Virus record (IMG/VR): IMGVR_UViG_3300025411_000745
Location: 1 to 20,560 of that record
DNA: 20,560 nucleotides
Origin: a virus
Direction: 5' to 3' (one strand)
The notes beneath the pieces were generated by a model. It saw only the letters and a program-made list of their open reading frames with translations. It was not told the DNA's origin and did no database searches. Position 1 is the stretch's first letter; every line of letters begins with the position of its first letter. The position numbers were made by a program, and so were the translations under genes. Of the stretch, positions 6,840 through 12,734 are shown piece by piece.

Positions 6840-8207
6840 TTAAGCAAATGGTGTGATTGTGATTGCAGCGCCTGCGGCTGTTGAGGCAGTTCCAGCAGCA
6901 ATGCTCTGTGTCTTGATGGTTCCAGTGGTTCCCTTGACTGTTGGGGTACCTGTTGGAGAAGCCACAGCGATGGCGGTTGTGGCGTTAGATACGAACGATA
7001 CAGTGTTTGTAGCGTTTGCGGTAACTGTCCAAGTACCGTTGAGTTCTGTAGTTGTTGCGTCTGCAAGACCAGCGATTGTGATCTTAGTACCGACTGGGAA
7101 GGCTGCGCCTGCGCCAGTAGCGGTTACAGTTGCGGTTGAAGAGCTAGCTGTACGGGCAGCAGCTGTGATTGCAATTGCTGTGTTTGTAGCAGCTGTAGCA
7201 GTTGTGATAACGAACTCACCGGCACCGAGTACTGCCTGAGCATTTGCGGTTGTAGCGCCAAGAACGTTTGGAACTGTTACATAAGCAGTTGAACCTACAT
7301 ATGCGCCGTCAGAATCAGCAGCGCCAGCACCAAGCTGTGCAACGCCATACTGACCTGTAAGTGATACTCCTGAACCAGCTGAGTTAGTTACTGTGAACTG
7401 ATAAGCAGTAGCTGACGCGATAGTTGCATTTGTAAGGTTGAATGCAGAGTTTGTAAGGCCTGTGATAGTTACGTTCTGACCAACGAGTGAAGCCGGTACA
7501 AAACCAACTGATTGAGCTGTGTAGGTGATTGTTGTACCATCTCCCTTAACAGCTGTAACGTGGAGCTTTGCATCGGCGGCAGTAAATGATGGGAAACCTG
7601 AGTAGTTAGACTCAATGATTTCGTGGTAACCCTTTGTGTAGTCAACAGTTGCTGAAGCTACAGTTCCGGTGTTAGACCATTGTGCATTTCCTGTAACACC
7701 GTAAGTAACTGTTGCTTCTGGGATAACTGTCGCAGTAGCAGAAAGACCTGTTAGTGATGCTGAGAGGTTGCTGTAGATGCAGAATGTTGTTGAGCTTGGT
7801 ACAGAGTGGATATTAGCGTTTACGAAGTTAAGAGGATTTCCGAGAGATCCAACAGCTCCGACAACAGCGTTTGGAATACCAGCAATGTTTACATTCTGTC
7901 CCTGTGTAAATCCATGGGCAGATGATGTAGTAAATGTAACATAGCCTGTATAAGCTGTGCTGTCTGCAGCAGTTACTGATGCAGTAGTTGTTACGGTACG
8001 GCTATCGTTTGGCTGAAGTGCGAGGTTCTTCCATACAAAATCAACTGCAACGTTTCCAGTTGATGTAGTACTTGTGACGTTATTCAACATTGCGTTTGCG
8101 TATGTTGCTGAGGTTGTTGTAACAGTTGCGCTGGTATTTCCCACCTTTGGGTTACCAGAATAGACTGTCCATGACTCGAGGGCATTACCTTCGATATTTG
8201 TTGCCAT
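6840..8207 (-). CDS. Thr/Ala-rich beta-repeat virion protein with PASTA-like segment
   Basis: This 455-aa protein is rich in Thr, Ala, Val, Gly and Ser with almost no Cys and few charges, typical of phage surface beta-sandwich proteins. Three related modules are visible at about residues 85-172, 214-292 and 355-428, each with the pattern VTxT...G-F-xx-G-(Q/T)-x-V/I-x-I-x-G-L/I then LN/N...T...F. This resembles the small beta module that automated searches label as an E1 FCCH-like domain in phage tail proteins. Residues 308-335 (VTVPNVLGATTANAQAVLGAG) match the start of a PASTA domain, a peptidoglycan- or beta-lactam-binding fold. It has its own strong terminator and a 71-base leader, suggesting high expression. 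A decoration, tail-tube or fibre role is inference. Confidence 0.85.
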   Translation of the reverse strand: MATNIEGNALESWTVYSGNPKVGNTSATVTTTSATYANAMLNNVTSTTSTGNVAVDFVWKNLALQPNDSRTVTTTASVTAADSTAYTGYVTFTTSSAHGFTQGQNVNIAGIPNAVVGAVGSLGNPLNFVNANIHSVPSSTTFCIYSNLSASLTGLSATATVIPEATVTYGVTGNAQWSNTGTVASATVDYTKGYHEIIESNYSGFPSFTAADAKLHVTAVKGDGTTITYTAQSVGFVPASLVGQNVTITGLTNSAFNLTNATIASATAYQFTVTNSAGSGVSLTGQYGVAQLGAGAADSDGAYVGSTAYVTVPNVLGATTANAQAVLGAGEFVITTATAATNTAIAITAAARTASSSTATVTATGAGAAFPVGTKITIAGLADATTTELNGTWTVTANATNTVSFVSNATTAIAVASPTGTPTVKGTTGTIKTQSIAAGTASTAAGAAITITPFA

Positions 8208-8278
8208 TGTTGTCTTTTCCTATCTAGAGAGGGTTAAAGTCCCGGTGCACTTAGGGACAGGAGAAATCTTAACAAAGA
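8208..8278 (-). promoter_or_regulatory. Leader of the beta-repeat protein gene
   Basis: This 71-base gap between two leftward genes contains a small hairpin (GTCCC/GGGAC, about 8239-8258) and AGGAAAAG some ten bases before the ATG. No clear promoter hexamers were found. The independent terminator downstream suggests a separate transcript. Confidence 0.35.
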
Positions 8279-8845
8279 TTAGGCTTCCTGTACGTATGTA
8301 TGAATCTCTCCACCGGAGTAAATGTCGTGCTTTATGGCCGCTTCTATGGCTTTATATACAGCTTTCTCTGCTGCTTCGGGGGATTTGAGCTTCTGGTAGT
8401 TTAAAATCTCTAAAGCACCTAGCGCGATGTCCCCACCACTACCAGAATAGTAAACATTGCGAGCTTCACGATCCCAAGAGTAATCTTCAAAGATCGGATA
8501 GATTACGCCGCGTATAGCCACAATAAGGCTTGAGTCATGCCCAGCAGCAGAACCATCATCCTTACCTTCATACCCAGCATCTTGAAAAGCTTTACGTAGG
8601 GAAGGAATGAACTTAGTAGTCATAAAAACATCTAGATCTTCATTAGCGCGAGGTTTTGGAGCTTTCCATCCAAATTGTGCGATATTTCCACCGCGGGATG
8701 CTCCAGAGACGGCAATAAGCGCTCCGTTATTTTCTACGATCTTATGAGTAGCAAGATCCATGTAACGGCCGCCTTCATCGGATGCACGTGAGTCACATCC
8801 TATTACGGACCATCCATCACCTTGAATTGCGGCAAGCGTTGTCAT
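8279..8845 (-). CDS. Proteasome-beta/HslV-like Ntn-hydrolase protease
   Basis: The 188-aa protein begins M-TTLAAI, so removal of Met exposes Thr as the N-terminal nucleophile, as in HslV. Other core features follow: GCDSRAS with Asp18 (Asp17 in mature numbering), THKI with Lys35 near the position of the catalytic Lys33, and SGSGGDIALGALE at about 134-146, the Gly-Ser-Gly-Gly motif. The C-terminal DIYSGGEIHTYV resembles HslV's end. Length matches HslV or bacterial beta subunits. GAGAGGG precedes the ATG. There is no ATPase partner next to it and no propeptide. In a late gene block it may process virion proteins or remodel host proteins; both are inference. The family call is strong, the substrate unknown. 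Confidence 0.88.
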   Translation of the reverse strand: MTTLAAIQGDGWSVIGCDSRASDEGGRYMDLATHKIVENNGALIAVSGASRGGNIAQFGWKAPKPRANEDLDVFMTTKFIPSLRKAFQDAGYEGKDDGSAAGHDSSLIVAIRGVIYPIFEDYSWDREARNVYYSGSGGDIALGALEILNYQKLKSPEAAEKAVYKAIEAAIKHDIYSGGEIHTYVQEA

Positions 8846-8881
8846 TAGAACCCTCTCGGTATGTACAGTAAGGATACCAGA

Positions 8882-9475
8882 CTAGTCGACAGTTCCCTGT
8901 TCAAAGTGCTGCTCAGAGGTCTGAGGCGGTTGCCCATTTACCCCAAAGTCTTCCCATCCGCCCCCGTTATACCCGGACAGCTCTGTATAGATGTAGCTAT
9001 GGGTGGAGGTGTAATTCTGATAGTTAGCCCAAGTATCTGCATCTACACCTGGGTAACCGATCATGTGATCATCACGCATCTTTATTGCTAGGTATTGAAG
9101 CTCTCGGTTGTAACCGATCTTCTGAGCACGGGCATCTCCATGACCACTAGTCTTAGCAGGATTGATAACTTCATATCCTGGACCAAAGTCTGCATCTACG
9201 CCAGAACGGCTAATGCGGTTGTGAAGAGCCTGATGAGCAGGGGTCAAGTTATCTAGACCATCATTACGAGATCTAAAGTTAGCTACAGCTTGACGATATC
9301 CATCAGGATCAGATTCACGAAGAGATAGTTGTGCCTCGTTAGGGATTAAAGAGTTGAGGCCATATGGGTCATTTGCCCTTCTCTCAGCCTCAGAAGATAT
9401 CTGGGCAGCAGAAGGACCGGGAGCTGAGTTAATCTCATTCAGCCCTCTACCTAAACCACGCCTTCTACCTGCCAT
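8882..9475 (-). CDS. 197-aa protein with KTSC-like C-terminal segment
   Basis: The basic N-terminus (MAGRRRGLGRGLNEI) recalls the first residues of ParB proteins, but no ParB domain follows. Residues about 110-170 (AQKIGYNRELQYLAIKMRD, then YPGVDADTWANYQ, then HSYIYTEL) fit the KTSC pattern: IGYD, a strand, a Tyr/Val-Pro-like turn, a helix and a final strand. KTSC domains are small and poorly understood, found in phage and lysyl-tRNA-synthetase-associated proteins. The C-terminus is Gly/Gln rich. The ribosome site is weak (AAAGAG, about 12 bases). Function unknown; the KTSC call is tentative. Confidence 0.7.
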   Translation of the reverse strand: MAGRRRGLGRGLNEINSAPGPSAAQISSEAERRANDPYGLNSLIPNEAQLSLRESDPDGYRQAVANFRSRNDGLDNLTPAHQALHNRISRSGVDADFGPGYEVINPAKTSGHGDARAQKIGYNRELQYLAIKMRDDHMIGYPGVDADTWANYQNYTSTHSYIYTELSGYNGGGWEDFGVNGQPPQTSEQHFEQGTVD

Positions 9476-9484
9476 GATCTAATA

Positions 9485-9655
9485 CTACTCTTTGCCAGCC
9501 CAGCCGCCACCCTTAAAATGTGTGGGTGTGGCTTGCCAAACGCGGGACATGGTTGAATTACACCCGGTACACATAGGTTGCGACTCTTCATCAAATGAAC
9601 GGGTAACCTCTATTTGGGACCCACAACTATCACACTTATAGTCGTATCTAGGCAT
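9485..9655 (-). CDS. FmdB-type zinc-ribbon protein
   Basis: The start is ATG 9655-9653 (MPRYDYKCDSCG), overlapping the upstream stop as TAATG with GAGGTG seven bases before. The 56-aa protein has C8-x2-C11 and C29-x2-C32, and ends RVW...HFKGGGWAGK, the usual end of FmdB/zinc-ribbon putative regulators. The frame extends upstream to 9673, but that would reach further into the preceding gene. FmdB-like proteins are thought to be regulatory or nucleic-acid binding; the role in phage is unknown. Confidence 0.85.
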   Translation of the reverse strand: MPRYDYKCDSCGSQIEVTRSFDEESQPMCTGCNSTMSRVWQATPTHFKGGGWAGKE

Positions 9656-9852
9656 TATTTGCACCTCGCACACTTGGTATCAACTCGTACTTCTCCATGG
9701 CTAACCCAGCTCATGCGACCGCAATGGGTGCAGCGGACGTGTACAACGCCTCTCTGCATATCCTCTTTACGTTCTTTTTGTGCATGGGGCGAGGCAAAGA
9801 CCAACCATCCCCAGCTCAGCAACATGCCTGCCAGAACTCCTAATGTAAACAT
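9655..9852 (-). CDS. Membrane-anchored zinc-ribbon protein
   Basis: A 65-aa protein with an N-terminal hydrophobic helix (FTLGVLAGMLLSWGWLVFA, residues 2-20) followed by a charged linker and two CxxC pairs (C41/C44 and C61/C64) that could hold one zinc. GAGGG lies six bases upstream. The zinc part would face the cytoplasm if the helix is an N-out anchor. It overlaps the FmdB-like gene by TAATG, so the two may work together. Unknown function. Confidence 0.75.
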   Translation of the reverse strand: MFTLGVLAGMLLSWGWLVFASPHAQKERKEDMQRGVVHVRCTHCGRMSWVSHGEVRVDTKCARCK

Positions 9853-9887
9853 ATCTGCCCTCTTTCGCGCGGGATCCGGTGTATTTC

Positions 9888-10052
9888 CTAGTCGTGCATC
9901 TGTTGGTCCCAGTACGGGATACCATCTTTGTCATAGTCGTTGAGCTTCTCTAGTAGCTCTGCGTTCTCTGACATAGTTCTCTTGATCGACTCTGCAAGGC
10001 GCTTATCCTTACGAGCATCCTCTATCGCTTCAATTGCTTCTTCGTTATTCAT
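9888..10052 (-). CDS. Small acidic helical protein, 54 aa
   Basis: A complete frame from ATG 10052-10050 to TAG 9890-9888: MNNEEAIEAIEDARKDKR, then LAESIKRTMSENAELLEKL and DYDKDGIPYWDQQMHD. It has long charged helices with likely coiled-coil character. GAGAAG sits six bases before this ATG; another ATG two codons upstream is too close to it. It fills an otherwise empty stretch in the leftward operon. Confidence 0.65.
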   Translation of the reverse strand: MNNEEAIEAIEDARKDKRLAESIKRTMSENAELLEKLNDYDKDGIPYWDQQMHD

Positions 10053-10072
10053 AATCATCTTCTCTGCCTAGC

Positions 10073-10176
10073 CAATAAAAGACCTGTAAGCCCAATGCGC
10101 CTTAGAGTGCTACGGCGTTAGGGAGATTGCTCTCGATCGCCAGCTTCTAACTAGATTGCGGTACTTACAGGTCTGT
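10073..10176 (-). ncRNA. Candidate structured small RNA closed by an 11-bp stem
   Basis: Read on the minus strand, AGACCTGTAAG (10174-10164) pairs perfectly with CTTACAGGTCT (10090-10080), enclosing 73 nt. Inside are GTTAG/CTAAC, a GAGA-GCAA-TCTC hairpin with a GNRA-type loop, and CGCC/GGCG, giving a plausible three-way junction. The closing stem is followed by TTTTATT, and the promoter-like TGGTAGAATATTAATTA ends just before it, at a fitting distance for a transcription start. It is not a tRNA: no T-loop motif and the outer stem is too long. It lies between hsp20 and the 54-aa gene. No known RNA class recognised. Confidence 0.55.
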
Positions 10177-10193
10177 TAATTAATATTCTACCA
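10177..10193 (-). promoter_or_regulatory. Promoter-like element (second exact copy of 17-bp motif)
   Basis: On the minus strand the sequence is TGGTAGAATATTAATTA, identical to 539-555. TAGAAT (10190-10185) preceded by TGG acts as an extended -10; no good -35 hexamer is seen. It begins just beyond the hsp20 stop and points into the candidate small RNA. Confidence 0.55.
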
Positions 10194-10197
10194 CAAA

Positions 10198-10719
10198 TTA
10201 CTTGATCTTGATGACCTTTGGCTGCAATTCAGCGGGTAGCTCTTGTTCTAATGTGATTCTTAGCAATCCATCCTTAAGCTCTGCTCCCTTGACTACTACA
10301 TACTCCGCTAATACGAAGTCCTGCTTGAAGTCACGGGTAGCGATTCCCTTATGGATAGCGACCTCCTCAGATGCCTCTAAACGGCCTTCTACGGTCAACT
10401 GGAGCTCTTTTACAGTGATGGTAATGTCATCCTTACCAAAACCAGCTACAGCTAGCTCTAGGACGTATGTATCCTTATCTTTGTAGATGTTGTATGGAGG
10501 ATACCCGCCAGTTTTAGCACCAGTAGAGACTTGTTTGAACATCTCTAGTAGTGGATCGAATCCGATAGCCCAACGATTGAATTGAGGAAAGAGGCTTGTG
10601 ATTGTGATTTCAGGAACTGCCGTATTTCCAGGCTTGTAAGGCTTGTCAAATGGGCTTGGATACCGGTCTGAATACGGATCTCTATGTGGATGCCCGCTAT
10701 TTGTATATGGTGATGCCAT
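10198..10719 (-). CDS. IbpA-like small heat-shock protein (Hsp20)
   Basis: A 173-aa holdase-type chaperone. Residues 1-45 are a Pro/Tyr/His-rich extension not usual in IbpA. Then RWAIGFDPLLEMF (49-61) matches the IbpA motif RSAIGFDRL. The alpha-crystallin domain spans about 72-162: YPPYNIYK, LELAVAGFGKDDITI, LTVEGR, then GIATRDFKQDFVLAEYVVVKGAELKDGLLRI. The C-terminal VIKI is the I-x-I type oligomerisation tail. AAGGAG precedes the ATG, and a clear promoter lies upstream. Phage hsp20 genes are known, for example in cyanophages, and often sit near virion genes, where they may protect or help assemble capsid proteins. It is the promoter-proximal gene of the leftward block. Confidence 0.93.
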   Translation of the reverse strand: MASPYTNSGHPHRDPYSDRYPSPFDKPYKPGNTAVPEITITSLFPQFNRWAIGFDPLLEMFKQVSTGAKTGGYPPYNIYKDKDTYVLELAVAGFGKDDITITVKELQLTVEGRLEASEEVAIHKGIATRDFKQDFVLAEYVVVKGAELKDGLLRITLEQELPAELQPKVIKIK

Positions 10720-10770
10720 GATTTATCTCCTTAGACGATAAATTAGTTGTTAAGAGCCTCGATTTGAGCG

Positions 10771-10810
10771 CTCTAAGTAATATTTTATCATGTTCCCGCC
10801 CTTTTTTCAA
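10771..10810 (-). promoter_or_regulatory. hsp20 promoter
   Basis: On the minus strand TTGAAA (10810-10805), a 17-bp spacer and TAAAAT (10787-10782) form a strong sigma70-type promoter. The -10 region TGATAAAATATTACTTA matches 14 of 17 bases of the repeated element at 539 and 10193. An 8-bp palindrome GAGCGCTC follows around 10766-10773 near the expected start. Confidence 0.7.
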
Positions 10811-10823
10811 CGTACTTACGCTA

Positions 10824-10880
10824 ATTATGATCATAGTTCCCCCATTTCCCGCCCATTTTTCACCAAACTATGATCAGAAT
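10824..10880. repeat. Inverted repeat in the divergent control region
   Basis: ATTATGATCATAGTT (10824-10838) and AACTATGATCAGAAT (10866-10880) are inverted copies with 14 of 15 matches, separated by 27 bases. Each contains the palindrome TGATCA. This is the form of a paired operator for a dimeric regulator, placed just upstream of the hsp20 -35. Confidence 0.6.
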
Positions 10881-11035
10881 CACACATTTGGGATAAATCG
10901 GACATAGATCTCCCCGCTACCCGGGCCACTGTCTACTCCACCAAAGTCCCAACCCTTCGTGTGCTCTGCTGGACAAACGGGATAAAAGGGATTTAAGGGT
11001 GGGGGAGGGTAAAAGCGACAAATACAATAAGAGTA

Positions 11036-11217
11036 CGGACAGCCCGAAGGAATAGGGAGAGAACCCTGCTACCTAGCAGATAGTATCGCCCTAAGTGGAT
11101 AGGCAAACCTCTCTGTGTAGCCCGTAGCCCTAGCCCTTTAGGGGTAGTGCGTCATAGCACACTAGGGCACGGGTAATACCCCCACGACTATCTGTCGTGG
11201 TACTGAAAGGTAGTAAA
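11036..11217 (+). promoter_or_regulatory. Switch-like structured 5' leader RNA
   Basis: About 180 nt before the 174-aa gene can fold extensively. CTGCT/AGCAG (11066-11079) is one hairpin. A three-way junction is closed by CCCG and GCCCTAG (11121-11133) pairing with CTAGGGC and CGGG (11162-11173), with arms CCC/GGG and GTGC/GCAC. A perfect 7-bp hairpin CCACGAC/GTCGTGG (11182-11200) abuts the ribosome site GAAAGG (11205-11210). CAGATAGT (11077-11084) is also complementary to ACTATCTG (11187-11194) in the last hairpin, allowing an alternative fold or loop contact. No known riboswitch class recognised. Confidence 0.6.
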
Positions 11218-11742
11218 ATGTCTACAAAGACACTTACTCTCGCAACCGCGAAAGCGGTTATTTCACACACAGAGGATACTGAGTACTCCATCACGGCCTT
11301 CATTGGCTTGTTTGCTGGTGGCGTTGCTCTCTCCTCTATCTACACAGGTGGCAAGTACAAGCGTGCCATCAATGCTTCCCGCGTGTTTGGCGGCTATCTC
11401 TCAGGTGCTCTGAAGATAGACCCTTCCGATTGGGAAGACCTTCAGCAGACTTTCTTCAAGAATCCTGAAGGCTGTGCTGCTGTCATCGCTACCGGCGGTG
11501 ATGTTCTTGCGGGTCTTAACAACCTCAAGAAGAAGGTTGATGCTGCTGCTGCCGATAATGTGGCAGAACGCCGTGCCAACGGCAAAGCACACGCTGCTGC
11601 GCTTTCTTCTATGAAGCGTGCGCGTGAAGCCTACATCAAGGCAGGTCTTCCTGCTGATGTAGAAGGTCTTGAGAAGGAGATTGAGTCACTAATCTCCCTT
11701 CTTGAGGAAGTACGGGCTAATACAGAGAAGGTAGCCGCCTAA
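11218..11742 (+). CDS. 174-aa protein of unknown function, first gene of the rightward block
   Basis: The start is ATG 11218 with GAAAGG seven bases upstream; a GTG in frame at 11197 lies inside the leader hairpin and is rejected. Residues 20-45 contain a mildly hydrophobic stretch (ITAFIGLFAGGVALSSIYTGG). Residues 100-174 are Ala/Lys/Glu-rich and probably a long coiled coil (NLKKKVDAAAADNVAERR, EIESLISLLEEVRANTEK). Its codons favour C- and G-ended forms more than neighbours, which may reflect strong expression. A terminator-like hairpin follows 18 bases after the stop. The long structured leader suggests tight control. No homology recognised. Confidence 0.85.
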   Translation: MSTKTLTLATAKAVISHTEDTEYSITAFIGLFAGGVALSSIYTGGKYKRAINASRVFGGYLSGALKIDPSDWEDLQQTFFKNPEGCAAVIATGGDVLAGLNNLKKKVDAAAADNVAERRANGKAHAAALSSMKRAREAYIKAGLPADVEGLEKEIESLISLLEEVRANTEKVAA

Positions 11743-11760
11743 TCTGTGCCCGTAGTGGGG

Positions 11761-11782
11761 GAGCCAGAGGAAACTCTGGCTC
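11761..11782 (+). terminator. Terminator-like hairpin with GAAA tetraloop
   Basis: GAGCCAGAG and CTCTGGCTC form a perfect 9-bp stem around GAAA. The following TCTTGCT is only weakly T-rich, so it may be a 3'-stabilising hairpin rather than a full terminator. Confidence 0.65.
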
Positions 11783-11788
11783 TCTTGC

Positions 11789-11813
11789 TATGTGCATAGA
11801 TACTATGTACATA
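11789..11813. repeat. Two TATGTRCATA palindromes
   Basis: TATGTGCATA (11789-11798) and TATGTACATA (11804-11813) are two near-palindromes 15 bases apart in a promoter-like gap. They may be operator sites; no protein partner is identified. Confidence 0.35.
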
Positions 11814-11848
11814 CATACGGGCTATCGGGGAGTCTAGATTCAACCTAG

Positions 11849-12073
11849 GTGACGTTATGTCTAAATACACAGGTGTATGGAAGTGTTACACCGCCCCAGA
11901 GAGCAATGCCTATCCAATTCGGTGTCCTGCTGTACGAATGGGCTCCTAACTCTCATCATTGGGAGTTGGGGGCCTATTCAGGCTACTGTCGTCACACAAC
12001 TATTATCATTGAGAGTGAGACCAGGCTATGGGGCTTGGTGGCTCTCTATTATCAGGTAGTTCTCAAGCAATAA
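11849..12073 (+). CDS. Uncertain small gene; reading frame ambiguous
   Basis: Two overlapping frames compete here. A 74-aa frame from GTG 11849 ends at 12073 and its C-terminal part looks protein-like (YEWAPNSHHWELGAYSGYCRH...WGLVALYYQVVLKQ), but it has no ribosome site at the GTG. A 30-aa frame from ATG 11857 to TAA 11949 (MSKYTGVWKCYTAPESNAYP) has AGGTGA directly upstream. One product could start at 11857 and continue in the other frame after a frameshift, or the larger frame may start internally at ATG 11906. Function unknown. Confidence 0.4.
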   Translation: MTLCLNTQVYGSVTPPQRAMPIQFGVLLYEWAPNSHHWELGAYSGYCRHTTIIIESETRLWGLVALYYQVVLKQ

Positions 12074-12095
12074 CTATCTACCTGAGGAGGTAAGT

Positions 12096-12191
12096 ATGGA
12101 AGATGAATACTGCTGCTACAACTGTAGTTATGTAGATTCTGATACAGGCGAAGATTATGGTCCTAATGGACCTTATTGGGAGTCTGAATAA
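12096..12191 (+). CDS. 31-aa acidic zinc-knuckle peptide
   Basis: ATG 12096 to TAA 12191 reads MEDEYCCYNCSYVDSDTG and ends GPYWESE. It has CxxC and is very acidic. GAGGAGG lies five bases before the ATG, a near-perfect ribosome site, which is the main support. Unknown function. Confidence 0.6.
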   Translation: MEDEYCCYNCSYVDSDTGEDYGPNGPYWESE

Positions 12192-12220
12192 ATAACTATG
12201 CTCTAAGAAAGGAGGTTTCT

Positions 12221-12448
12221 ATGGAATGTACACACGACTTCGAGGACTACTTCGGTACTGGATACGATAAGTGTCTAAACTGTGGTCGTACTCAACGCTC
12301 TAGGCATCTAGGCGTGCTAACACATCTTATGGATGAGGATGGCTATCTATATCCTAATCCTGCTCTCTCTACTATTAACTCTAAGAGAGAGTCTAATATC
12401 TCTATTACTCTCTATCTTGCTTCTGGTGAGATACTAGAGAATCTTTAA
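12221..12448 (+). CDS. 75-aa zinc-ribbon-like protein
   Basis: MECTHDFEDYFGTGYDKCLNCG carries C3-x-H5 and C18-x2-C21, likely one zinc site. AAGGAGG precedes the ATG. The rest is Ser/Leu/Ile-rich with no recognised domain. The stop is followed at once by a TTCCCCGCCG-plus-T6 motif shared with the next gene's 3' side. Confidence 0.75.
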   Translation: MECTHDFEDYFGTGYDKCLNCGRTQRSRHLGVLTHLMDEDGYLYPNPALSTINSKRESNISITLYLASGEILENL

Positions 12449-12466
12449 TTCCCCGCCGTTTTTTAC
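12449..12466 (+). repeat. TTCCCCGC-plus-T-run motif (copy 3 of 4)
   Basis: TTCCCCGCCGTTTTTTAC lies directly after a stop codon. Similar strings occur at 10793-10809, 10846-10862 and 12684-12701, all on the plus strand and all between genes. No clear hairpin precedes the T run, so it is not a standard terminator. Confidence 0.5.
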
Positions 12467-12491
12467 CCCTGCCATCAGTAAGGAGGAAGTA

Positions 12492-12680
12492 ATGAAGCGT
12501 AAGTACACAGTAGATAATCCCCCTCATGTCTATGAGGTGGCTAAGGCTGTTAATGCCAGAGATGTTAGGCACTCCCTACACATCTACACAGGTATGCCAT
12601 ACAAGACCTATTGGACTCCTTCTCATAGGGTTCCTCTCTCTATTGCTATTGGGTTTATTGCTTGGTATCTGAAGCAATAG
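12492..12680 (+). CDS. 62-aa protein of unknown function
   Basis: AAGGAGG sits about five bases before the ATG (MKRKYTVDNPPHVYEVAKA). The C-terminus is hydrophobic (PLSIAIGFIAWYLKQ) and might pack as an amphipathic helix. The stop is followed by copy 4 of the TTCCCCGC-T6 motif. No homology recognised. Confidence 0.75.
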   Translation: MKRKYTVDNPPHVYEVAKAVNARDVRHSLHIYTGMPYKTYWTPSHRVPLSIAIGFIAWYLKQ

Positions 12681-12683
12681 AGT

Positions 12684-12701
12684 TTCCCCGCGGTTTTTTG
12701 C
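12684..12701 (+). repeat. TTCCCCGC-plus-T-run motif (copy 4 of 4)
   Basis: TTCCCCGCGGTTTTTTGC follows three bases after a stop codon and precedes the WhiB leader. Confidence 0.5.
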
Positions 12702-12734
12702 AGGTAGGCGGTGACGGGTCTAGGGCATAGCCTC

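Larger units (their letters stand above)
10720..11217. other. Divergent intergenic control region (no gene)
   Basis: Nearly 500 bases without a credible gene separate the leftward block from the rightward block. It holds the hsp20 leader and promoter, two direct copies of a TTCCCGCCC-plus-T motif (10793-10809, 10846-10862), the inverted repeat, a G-rich stretch near 11000, a TACAAT -10-like hexamer at 11023-11028 on the plus strand, and a highly structured leader from about 11036. Confidence 0.8.

Noticed and set aside
6853-7239. 128-aa Val/Ala-rich plus-strand frame resembling a membrane protein
   Set aside because: It is the complement of the Thr/Ala-rich repeat gene; Thr/Ala codons read backwards give Val/Ala-rich nonsense. 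No ribosome site.
8882-9475. ParB-like partition protein from the GRRRGLGRGL start
   Set aside because: No ParB nuclease or helix-turn-helix motif follows; only the first residues are similar.
10080-10174. tRNA or tRNA-like identity for the 11-bp stem RNA
   Set aside because: The outer stem is too long and no T-loop (TTCRA) or D-arm pattern is present.
10911-10960. GGGCCACTGT resembling part of a cobalamin riboswitch core
   Set aside because: The other conserved parts (the GGTG-type and later AGGA-ACC segments) are absent, so this is probably chance.
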